From contig DFYP01000066.1 of assembly GCA_002382645.1 (NCBI GenBank), positions 11,695-33,922 of the forward strand: DNA of 22,228 bases, in the 5' to 3' direction. Source of the stretch: Desulfovibrio sp. UBA4079 (GTDB taxonomy: Bacteria > Desulfobacterota > Desulfovibrionia > Desulfovibrionales > Desulfovibrionaceae). Positions within the stretch are counted from its first letter, which is position 1, and each line of letters starts with the position of its first letter. The notes below the pieces were generated by a model, which was not told where the DNA came from, did no database searches, and saw only the letters and a program-made list of their open reading frames with translations. The translations under genes were made by a program, and so were the position numbers. This document shows positions 16,998-22,228 of the stretch, one piece after another.

Positions 16998-17006
16998 GGG
17001 ACGAAG

Positions 17007-17726
17007 ATGCGCTGGGACGTGGTCTGGAACAACATCGATTACTTCCTCTGGGGGTCGCTCAACTTCGACACCCAGAACATGCGCGTCACCGGCGAGCTGG
17101 GCGGGCTGGCCCTGGCCGTGGTCCTGGCGGCCCTGGGCATCTTCGGGGCCTTCTGGCTGGGCCTGGCCGCCGGGCTCATGCGCCTGTCCCGGCGGGCCTG
17201 GGTCAAGGCCATCGCCGTGATCTACATCGAGCTGGTGCGCGGCACGCCGCTCTTGATGCTCATCTTCTGGTTCTACTTCCTGGCGCCCATCGTCCTGGGC
17301 ACGGCCGTGCCCGAGTTCCAGAGCACGCTCATCGCCTTCATCGTCTTCACCGGGGCCTACGTGGGCGAGATCGTGCGCGCCGGGGTGACGGCCCTGCCCA
17401 AGGGCCAGATGGAGGCCGCCCGGGGCACGGGCCTGACCCATTTCCAGGCCATGCGCCTGGTCATCCTGCCCCAGGCCCTGCGCAACATGATTCCGTCCTT
17501 CGTGAACCAGTTCGTGAGCCTGACCAAGGACACCTCCCTGGCTTCGATCATCGGGGTCAACGAGCTGACCAACACGGCCACCCAGGTGAACAACCGGACC
17601 ATGAACGCGCCCTTCGAGATATTCATCACCATCGCCGCGCTCTACTTCCTCATCTGCTGGGTGCTCACCGCCACCAGCCGCCGCCTGGAAAAACACCTGG
17701 CCCGCTACCAGGCCCGGGGGCGCTAG
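17007..17726 (+). CDS. Amino-acid ABC transporter permease 2 (GltK-like)
   Basis: This 239-residue second permease pairs with permease 1 to form the membrane channel. It has the usual IELVRGTPLLMLIFWFYFL segment, GAYVGEIVRAGVTALPKGQM, and the EAA loop EAARGTGLTHFQAMRLVILP. Hydrophobic segments and length are normal. AGGGGACG lies just before ATG 17007, nine bases after the permease 1 stop. The N-terminal ~30 residues (WDVVWNNIDYFLWGSLNF) are the family's amphipathic entry. A short deoC remnant begins two bases after its stop. Confidence 0.94.
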   Translation: MRWDVVWNNIDYFLWGSLNFDTQNMRVTGELGGLALAVVLAALGIFGAFWLGLAAGLMRLSRRAWVKAIAVIYIELVRGTPLLMLIFWFYFLAPIVLGTAVPEFQSTLIAFIVFTGAYVGEIVRAGVTALPKGQMEAARGTGLTHFQAMRLVILPQALRNMIPSFVNQFVSLTKDTSLASIIGVNELTNTATQVNNRTMNAPFEIFITIAALYFLICWVLTATSRRLEKHLARYQARGR

Positions 17727-17728
17727 CC

Positions 17729-17902
17729 ATGTCCGCCGCGTCAGGCAGCCTGGCCCGGCATCTCGAGCACACCCTGCTGCGGCCCGAGGCCTCGGCCGCG
17801 GACATCGAACGTCTCTGCGCCAAGGCCCGGGAGGCCGCCGAGGCCGCCGGGGCCGGGCGTCTGGGAACCTCGGCCAGCCTGGCCATCCTTGCCGGAGCCT
17901 GA
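17729..17902 (+). pseudogene. deoC: Internally deleted deoxyribose-phosphate aldolase (deoC) remnant, 57 codons
   Basis: The 57-residue frame joins two ends of DeoC. Residues 8-34 (LARHLEHTLLRPEASAADIE and the following RLCAKAR) match the DeoC N-terminus, normally LA-x-x-I-D-H-T-L-L-K-P-D-A-T-x-x-D-I. Residues ~38-56 (EAAGAGRLGTSASLAIL) match its C-terminal phosphate-site end, normally E-A-G-A-x-R-I-G-T-S-S-G-x-x-I. About 165 residues of a normal ~220-residue TIM barrel are missing, including both catalytic lysines (FVKTSTGF and VKASGG regions), so it cannot be an aldolase. The junction is in frame, without stop or shift. The Asp of I-D-H-T is Glu here. It starts two bases after permease 2 and ends two bases before cbiC, whose ribosome-binding GGAG lies within it, so it may persist as a translational coupler. 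An assembly deletion is the other explanation. Confidence 0.75.
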
Positions 17903-17903
17903 G

Positions 17904-18551
17904 ATGACGGATCTGCTGAACATCCGCGACCCGCAGGAGATCGAGGCCGCCTCCCTGGCGATCATCGACGCCGAGGTGCCCGAGCCCCGGCCCTTCCAGG
18001 GCGCGGAGTGGCAGGTGGTCCGGCGCATGATCCACACCAGCGCGGACTTCGAGCTGCTCTCCCTGACCCGCTTCCATCCCGGGGCCTGCGCCGCGGGCCT
18101 GGCTGCCCTGCGCGCGGGCTGCGTCCTGGTCACGGACACGGAGATGGCCCGCTGCGGCATTCCCCTGCGCCGCATGGAACCCCTGGGCTGCGCCGTGCGC
18201 TGCCTCATGGGCGACGAGGAGGCCGGCCGGCTGGCCCGGGAGGGCGGCCTGACCCGGGCCCGGGTGGCCGTGGACCTGGCCCAGGAGCGCTTCGCCCCGG
18301 CCGTCTGGGTCATCGGCAACGCGCCCACGGCCCTGCTGCGCCTGCTGGAGCGCGTGGAGCAGGGCTCGGCCAGCCCGGCCCTGGTGGTGGGCATGCCCGT
18401 GGGCTTCGTCAACGCCGCCGAGTCCAAGGAACTGCTTCTGGCCCAGGAGCGCGTGCCCTTTGTCACGGTACGCGGCCGCAAGGGCGGCTCGGCCCTGGCC
18501 GCCAGCGTGATCAACGCCCTGGCCGAGATCGTGCTTTCCGAACAGCGCTGA
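17904..18551 (+). CDS. cbiC: Precorrin-8X / cobalt-precorrin-8 methylmutase
   Basis: CbiC/CobH moves a methyl group from C11 to C12 of (cobalt-)precorrin-8, giving hydrogenobyrinic or cobyrinic acid in cobalamin synthesis. The 215-residue product is of normal length and contains the catalytic-His motif VVRRMIHTSADFE, VLVTDTEMARCGI, VWVIGNAPTALLRLLE, VVGMPVGFVNAAESKE and the glycine-rich end RGRKGGSALAASVINAL, all diagnostic. ATG 17904 is chosen because GGAG lies six bases upstream, inside the deoC remnant. It is the last gene before a strong terminator. Its company is unusual: no other cobalamin gene is in the window, and it appears co-transcribed with an amino-acid transporter. Confidence 0.95.
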   Translation: MTDLLNIRDPQEIEAASLAIIDAEVPEPRPFQGAEWQVVRRMIHTSADFELLSLTRFHPGACAAGLAALRAGCVLVTDTEMARCGIPLRRMEPLGCAVRCLMGDEEAGRLAREGGLTRARVAVDLAQERFAPAVWVIGNAPTALLRLLERVEQGSASPALVVGMPVGFVNAAESKELLLAQERVPFVTVRGRKGGSALAASVINALAEIVLSEQR

Positions 18552-18567
18552 ACCCGCTTCCGGCCGC

Positions 18568-18603
18568 AAAAAAAGCCGCCGGGCGAACCCGGCGGCTTTT
18601 TTT
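18568..18603. terminator. Bidirectional rho-independent terminator (cbiC / FlgO-like gene)
   Basis: Seven A residues (18568-18574), a perfect 9-bp stem (18575-18583 with 18588-18596), a CGAA tetraloop and seven T residues (18597-18603). It lies between the converging ends of cbiC and the minus-strand lipoprotein gene and works in both directions by symmetry. Confidence 0.96.
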
Positions 18604-18621
18604 GCGCACTGTCCTTGCTTC

Positions 18622-19236
18622 CTAGAACGCGGTCTTCACCGAAGGCGAGGCGCTGCCCCCGTGCTTGAGCTGGGGCAGCATCTCCCGGGTCTCCTTGTTC
18701 ACGGGCAGGGTCCAGTCGTGGCCCGAGAGCTCGGTGTCGTCATCCACGGTGACCACCCGGGCGTGCATCAGGATCTGGGTGCTGCCCACGAAGTACGAGC
18801 CCGAGAGGATGCAGGGACGCGGCGGTTCTTCCTTGGGAGCCCCCTGGCCCTCGGCCAGGGGCGCGGGCGGGGCCGCGGGCTTGGGCGCGCTGAAGGTCAC
18901 CTTGTAGTCCAGCTTGGCCAGCCGGGAGGCCACCTGGGAGGCCACCACCCGGCCGAAGGGCGACTTGTCCGCGGGGTCGCCCTCGTTGACGAAGCGCTCC
19001 ACCGAGATGGGCGAATTGGGCGGCAGGTCGCCCTTGAGGTCCTTGGCCAGGGCGTCGGCGGCCTCGTAGTTCAGCTCGATGGTCGGAGAGTTGTCCTCCT
19101 CATAGAGCGTTTTTGTGGTGGCCCCGGTGTCGAAGACGAAGTTCTTGGTGTCCGCCACGCTTTTTTTGGTCTCCCGCCAGGTGCAGCCGCCCGAAACGGC
19201 CAGCACCAGCGCCAGGACCCAGACCCATGCTTTCAT
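18622..19236 (-). CDS. FlgO-like outer-membrane lipoprotein
   Basis: The 204-residue product has a short lipoprotein signal (hydrophobic core WVLALVLAVSGGC, Cys18; SGGC is an acceptable though not ideal lipobox). The middle resembles the FlgO domain: SPISVERFVNEGDPADKSPFG, then VVASQVASRLAKLDYKV, a Pro/Ala-rich insert (about 120-140), then ILSGSYFVGSTQILMHARVV and a dispensable tail. FlgO in Vibrio is an outer-membrane protein needed for normal flagellar stability; homologues elsewhere are poorly studied. The gene lies close to motAB on the opposite strand, which makes a motility role plausible but unproven. AGGAGG lies nine bases before ATG 19236. Its start overlaps by four bases (ATGA) the end of a probable small upstream gene. 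Confidence 0.75.
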   Translation of the reverse strand: MKAWVWVLALVLAVSGGCTWRETKKSVADTKNFVFDTGATTKTLYEEDNSPTIELNYEAADALAKDLKGDLPPNSPISVERFVNEGDPADKSPFGRVVASQVASRLAKLDYKVTFSAPKPAAPPAPLAEGQGAPKEEPPRPCILSGSYFVGSTQILMHARVVTVDDDTELSGHDWTLPVNKETREMLPQLKHGGSASPSVKTAF

Positions 19237-19468
19237 GCCCTGTCCCTCCTGCCGCGCCGGATACCCGGCGCCTTCTTTTCATCGGACGTTTCCGGAAGTT
19301 CTTTAATGATCCCGGCGAGGAGCCTGCCCAGGCCGCGGCCTGGCGGAAGGAGGCCAGCGCCCCGCCCAGGCCCGTGCCGAGCAGGAGGCCGATACTCCCT
19401 GCTTGAATTTTTCCTATCTTTTCTTGTATGTATTGGCTGGAGCGCAGGGCGTCGTCCCCATGCGGCAT
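19233..19468 (-). pseudogene. Small gene, apparently frameshifted, upstream of the FlgO-like gene
   Basis: From ATG 19468, with GAGGAG six bases upstream, a frame reads MPHGDDALRSSQYIQEK and then a glycine-rich hydrophobic segment (SIGLLLGTGLGGALASF). In this frame no stop occurs until far inside the FlgO-like gene. In the -1 frame a plausible tail appears (GRLLAGIIKELPETSDEKK) that stops at TGA 19235-19233, overlapping the next ATG in the classic ATGA arrangement. The two halves join at about 19300-19330 if one base is missing, for example in a G run, giving about 78 residues with one membrane segment. Early codons are unusually AT-rich for this genome. The function is unknown. It could be a decayed gene, a sequence error, or less likely a programmed shift; no standard slippery site is visible. 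Confidence 0.5.
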
Positions 19469-19587
19469 GGCGTTCTCCTCGCGGCCTTCTGTGGCTTTCC
19501 GGCCCCAGACTAGACCGCGGACCCGAAAGGGCGTATACGGCTCAATAATTCGGCCAGGAATCACCACCAGACAGGGTAGGCTCTTCT
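19469..19587. promoter_or_regulatory. Divergent intergenic region between motA and the FlgO-like unit
   Basis: This 119-base gap must hold the promoters for both directions. AATAAT (19544-19549) could be a -10 for motA, but no good -35 stands 17 bases before it. I saw no clear sigma28 or sigma54 consensus. No start or stop strings suggest another gene. Confidence 0.35.
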
Positions 19588-20334
19588 ATGGATTTCGCAA
19601 CCCTTCTCGGCCTCCTCTTCGGTCTCTCGCTGGTCATCGGGGCCATTTCGCTCAGCGGCTCCCTGCTGCAGTTCGTGGACCTGCCGAGCATCATGATCGT
19701 GGTCGGCGGCACCCTGGGCGCCATCTGCGTGGCCTATCCCTTCGAGGAAGTGATACAGTCCTTCTATGCGGGCTTCAAGGTCTTCGCCTCGCGCAAGGTG
19801 CGCAACCGGGACGTGGTCAACATCATGGTCAAGGTGGCCGAGATCAGCCGCCGCGAAGGCCTGCTGGCCCTGGAGAACGTTCAGACCGAGAACGTCATCC
19901 TGAAGAAGTCCTGCCAGCTCATCGCCGACAACGCCGACCCCCAGCTCATCCGCGACACCGTGGCCATCGAGATCGCCTCGCTCAAGCGGCGGCACCTGGT
20001 GGCCCAGGAGGTCTTCAAACGCCTGGGCGGCCTGGCCCCGTCCTTCGGTATGCTCGGCACCCTCATCGGCCTGGTCCAGATGCTCATGAACCTCTCCGAT
20101 CCCACCAAGATCGGCCCGGGCATGGCCGTGGCCATCCTGACCTCGTTCTATGGTTCGGTGCTGGCCACGCTCCTGTTCATCCCGATCTCGGCCAAGCTCA
20201 AGGCCCGCACCCTCCAGGAGGAGCTGCACCTGCTGATCATCTTCGAGGGCGCCAAGTCCATCCTGGAGAACAACAACCCGAGGCTGGTGTACGAGAAGCT
20301 GTCCTCGTTCCTGTCTCCCAGGGAGCGGGAGTAG
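19588..20334 (+). CDS. motA: Flagellar motor stator protein MotA
   Basis: MotA forms the stator ring with MotB and turns ion flow into torque. The 248-residue product has four hydrophobic segments, two near the N-terminus (about 4-24, 33-52) and two later (about 150-170, 180-200), enclosing a cytoplasmic loop. The loop carries the rotor-contacting pattern SRREGLLALE (Arg89, Glu96 at the positions of the E. coli charged pair). The third helix begins with the conserved proline (LAPSFGMLGTLIGLVQML). The form is the short MotA/PomA type common in deltaproteobacteria. ATG 19588 follows an AGGGTAGG stretch. motB starts three bases after the stop. Confidence 0.96.
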   Translation: MDFATLLGLLFGLSLVIGAISLSGSLLQFVDLPSIMIVVGGTLGAICVAYPFEEVIQSFYAGFKVFASRKVRNRDVVNIMVKVAEISRREGLLALENVQTENVILKKSCQLIADNADPQLIRDTVAIEIASLKRRHLVAQEVFKRLGGLAPSFGMLGTLIGLVQMLMNLSDPTKIGPGMAVAILTSFYGSVLATLLFIPISAKLKARTLQEELHLLIIFEGAKSILENNNPRLVYEKLSSFLSPRERE

Positions 20335-20337
20335 GCC

Positions 20338-21081
20338 ATGGCCGACGACAACAACAAGCTCGTCCTCCCGGAACCCGAGGAGGAGGAGATCAACACGACG
20401 TGGCTGGTCACCTCGGCCGACATGTCGCTGCTGCTCCTGTGCTTCTTCATCCTGCTCTATTCCATGTCCACCCTGGACACGAGCAAGCTCTCGGACACTT
20501 TCTCGTCCGTGACCAAGGCCCTTAAGGGCAAGATGGACAAGGTGGCCACCAGCCGGGTGACCCGCGAAGAGGCCGGGGTGCTCATCGACCAGGCGCTCAT
20601 GCGCCGGCAGATCGTGGAGTCCCAGCGCAAGGTCTTCGCCGAGGTCAAGACGCTCCAGACCACCAAGGGCATGGAGGGCCTGGTGAGCGCCAACTTCGAG
20701 AACGGGCTCATCAGCCTGCGGCTGTCCGGGGACGTGCTCTTCGCCCCGGGCCAGGCCCAGCTGTCGCCCCAGGGGGTCGCGGCCCTCACCGGGCTCAAGG
20801 ACTTCCTCTTCCGCCACCCGGACCAGACCGTGAACATCCGGGGCTATACCGACGACGTGAAGCCCGTGGGGTCGCGCTACGCCGACAACTGGGAGTTGTC
20901 TTCCATGCGCGCGGTGAACGTGCTGCGCGTGCTCATGCAGCTGGGGCTCGAACCCAAGCGGCTTACGGCCACGGGCCTGGCGGACATGGATCCGCTCTAT
21001 CCCAACAATACCGAAGAGAACAGGGCCCGCAACCGCCGCGTGGAAATCATCATGGAGAAGCGGGTGATGGGCGGGCAGTAG
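20338..21081 (+). CDS. motB: Flagellar motor stator protein MotB
   Basis: MotB anchors the stator to peptidoglycan and carries the ion-binding aspartate. The 247-residue product has an acidic N-terminal tail (EPEEEEI), one transmembrane helix (about 22-42) with the essential Asp28 in TSADMSLLLLCFFILLYSMS, a periplasmic linker, and an OmpA-like peptidoglycan-binding domain (VNIRGYTDDVKP, NWELSSMRAVNVLRVLMQLG, NRARNRRVEIIME). Length and layout are normal. It is translated from ATG 20338, immediately after motA. The ion used (proton or sodium) cannot be decided by eye. A PilZ gene follows 39 bases later. Confidence 0.96.
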   Translation: MADDNNKLVLPEPEEEEINTTWLVTSADMSLLLLCFFILLYSMSTLDTSKLSDTFSSVTKALKGKMDKVATSRVTREEAGVLIDQALMRRQIVESQRKVFAEVKTLQTTKGMEGLVSANFENGLISLRLSGDVLFAPGQAQLSPQGVAALTGLKDFLFRHPDQTVNIRGYTDDVKPVGSRYADNWELSSMRAVNVLRVLMQLGLEPKRLTATGLADMDPLYPNNTEENRARNRRVEIIMEKRVMGGQ

Positions 21082-21120
21082 TCCGCCCCGGTGAAGGAAG
21101 CCTTTCCACAGGGGGAATGC

Positions 21121-21504
21121 ATGGATTTCGATGTGCGCCTGCCCAATGACGACGATCAGTTGCGCAAGGCCTTCCGCACCCGGGTTCCCGGCCTGTTCAT
21201 CCGCATCGCGGAGAGCGGCCGCGAGTACCAGGTCAAGGACCTCTCGGCCTCGGGCTTCGCCATCCTCGAAGAGGAGCGCAAGCGGTTCAAGGAGGGCCAG
21301 ACCTTCCAGTTCGACCTGCTGCTGGCCAAGAAGCTCTTCCTGACCCAGATCACCGGCAAGATCATGCGCGTCCTGGACAACGGCATCATCGGCTGCAACT
21401 TCGCGGGCCTGGACCGCCGCCAGGAGATGAAGCTGGACAAGCTCGTGCTGGAGGTCCAGAAGCGCCTCATCGAACTGCGCAAGGCCAAGAAAGAGGAAAT
21501 CTAG
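21121..21504 (+). CDS. PilZ-domain c-di-GMP-binding protein
   Basis: This 127-residue single-domain protein shows both halves of the PilZ signature: RKAFR (R-x3-R) near residue 18 and DLSASG (D-x-S-x-x-G) near residue 41, the residues that grip cyclic di-GMP. The rest is a beta-barrel pattern (ITGKIMRVLDNGIIGCNFAGL) and a charged C-terminal helix rich in Lys/Glu. ATG 21121 has AGGGGGA seven bases upstream; a GTG at 21091 would add ten residues without a better site. Its place directly after motA-motB suggests that it modulates the stator, in the way YcgR brakes motors elsewhere; that link is inferred. Confidence 0.9.
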   Translation: MDFDVRLPNDDDQLRKAFRTRVPGLFIRIAESGREYQVKDLSASGFAILEEERKRFKEGQTFQFDLLLAKKLFLTQITGKIMRVLDNGIIGCNFAGLDRRQEMKLDKLVLEVQKRLIELRKAKKEEI

Positions 21505-21518
21505 GGGACAGGAGCCGG

Positions 21519-22228
21519 GTGGCCAAAGAGCGCATTCTCATTGCCAATCGCGGCGAGATCGCCGTGCGCATCCTGCGGGCCTGCCTGCGCCTGGGTCATG
21601 ATTTCGCCTGCGTGGTCACCCCGGCCGACCGCCAGTCCGGCCACGCGGCCCTGGCCCTGGCCGAGGGCGGCCCCGGCGCCCTGTACAGCATCGCCTCCTA
21701 CCACGACGCCAACGAACTCCTCGCCGTGGCCGACGCGGCCGGGTGCACGGCCGTGCATCCGGGCTACGGCTTCTTCGCCGAGGACTACCGCTTCGCCCGG
21801 CGCGTCTGCCTGCGCGACCGGCTCATGCGTTTCATCGGGCCCTCCTGGTGGCTCATCCGCGACCTGGGCGACAAGATCAACACCAAGCGTCTGGCCCGCA
21901 AGCTCGGGGTGCCGACCATTCCGGGCTCGGACCGGCCGGTGTACGACGAGATGGAGGCCGAGGAGATCGCCGCCGGGCTGTTCGCCTTCCAGGCCAAGCA
22001 GGGCGTGGAGAACGGGCTCATCCTGGTCAAGGCCTCGGCCGGGGGCGGGGGCATGGGCATCGAGGAGCTGGGCGATCCCGGGCAGTTCCGCCGGGCCTTC
22101 CGCCGGGTGCGCAACTACGCCAAGCGCCATTTCCAGGACGAGGGCGTGCTCATCGAGCAGCGCATCCTGGATTTCAACCACATCGAGGTCCAGGTCCTGG
22201 CCGGCCGCGAGCGGGCCGACCTCGTGCA
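21519..22228 (+). CDS. Biotin carboxylase family protein, N-terminal part (3' truncated by window)
   Basis: The start is GTG 21519, four bases after AGGAG and 14 bases after the PilZ stop. The 236 residues present cover the N-terminal biotin carboxylase fold and the beginning of the ATP-grasp domain: ILIANRGEIAVRILRAC, AVHPGYGFFAEDYRFA, FIGPSWWLIRDLGDKINTKR, VPTIPGSDRPV and the glycine loop VKASAGGGGMGIEEL, then VLIEQRILDFNHIEVQVL. Such enzymes carboxylate biotin with ATP and bicarbonate for acetyl-CoA, propionyl-CoA or pyruvate carboxylation. The canonical Y-S-E-A-D-R and A-D-E-A region is altered (VVTPADRQSGHAALALAEGG), so it looks like a divergent subfamily. Which acyl substrate is used depends on the missing C-terminal part. 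Confidence 0.9.
   Translation, partial: MAKERILIANRGEIAVRILRACLRLGHDFACVVTPADRQSGHAALALAEGGPGALYSIASYHDANELLAVADAAGCTAVHPGYGFFAEDYRFARRVCLRDRLMRFIGPSWWLIRDLGDKINTKRLARKLGVPTIPGSDRPVYDEMEAEEIAAGLFAFQAKQGVENGLILVKASAGGGGMGIEELGDPGQFRRAFRRVRNYAKRHFQDEGVLIEQRILDFNHIEVQVLAGRERADLV

Noticed and set aside
16278..18569. A 763-codon minus-strand frame opposite the permease, deoC and cbiC genes
   Set aside because: It is a shadow: it shows no family motifs, has antisense-type composition and covers several clear plus-strand genes.
19313..19468. Purine nucleoside phosphorylase N-terminus suggested by IGLLLGTGLGG
   Set aside because: The glycine motif is similar, but the conserved sequence that should follow is absent in every frame and the region is far too short.

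Overview
The window looks like chromosomal DNA of a high-GC sulfate-reducing deltaproteobacterium of the Desulfovibrio group. The main reason is an intact four-gene Qrc cluster (qrcABCD), the membrane complex that passes electrons from periplasmic cytochrome c3 to menaquinone in these bacteria. It lies beside a mannose-1-phosphate guanylyltransferase gene, an arrangement I recall from Desulfovibrio genomes. No rRNA, tRNA, CRISPR array, insertion sequence or phage gene was seen.

Layout. (a) 1-300: an uncertain reading-frame end, then a very small membrane-protein frame interrupted by one in-frame TGA in a Cys-Pro-Pro-TGA context. It could be a tiny selenoprotein. (b) 301-1701, minus: cvpA-like membrane protein and mazG. 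(c) 1872-3882, plus: rmlC and a bifunctional manC/algA-type enzyme, making nucleotide-sugar precursors for surface polysaccharide. (d) 4056-8731, plus: qrcA, qrcB, qrcC, qrcD behind a probable sigma70 promoter and closed by a bidirectional terminator. (e) 8817-14386, minus: membrane-fusion lipoprotein, RND pump, DedA-family protein and YhhQ-family transporter, tightly packed. (f) 14626-18551, plus: polar amino-acid ABC transporter (ATPase, binding protein, two permeases), a 57-codon remnant of deoC that has lost its catalytic middle, and cbiC (cobalamin synthesis), closed by a second bidirectional terminator. (g) 18622-19468, minus: a FlgO-like lipoprotein preceded by a small gene that appears frameshifted. 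(h) 19588-22228, plus: motA, motB, a PilZ-domain protein and the start of a divergent biotin carboxylase.

How the genes fit together. The Qrc proteins form one exported respiratory complex: a cytochrome with five visible CXXCH sites, a Tat-exported molybdopterin-family subunit, a four-cluster ferredoxin-like subunit and a polytopic NrfD-like anchor. motA/motB form the flagellar stator, and the adjacent PilZ protein is a natural c-di-GMP-responsive partner. The FlgO-like lipoprotein on the other side of the motA promoter region may also belong to motility. The four ABC genes form a complete importer. A 14-bp perfect hairpin and a TTG start between binding protein and permease suggest that the permeases are made at lower level.

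The least ordinary items are the possible UGA-containing mini membrane protein at 127-297, the internally deleted deoC at 17729-17902, the frameshifted small gene at 19233-19468, and an apparent loss of one Cys ligand in the QrcB cluster motif. I found no clear evidence of a wholly new multigene system.
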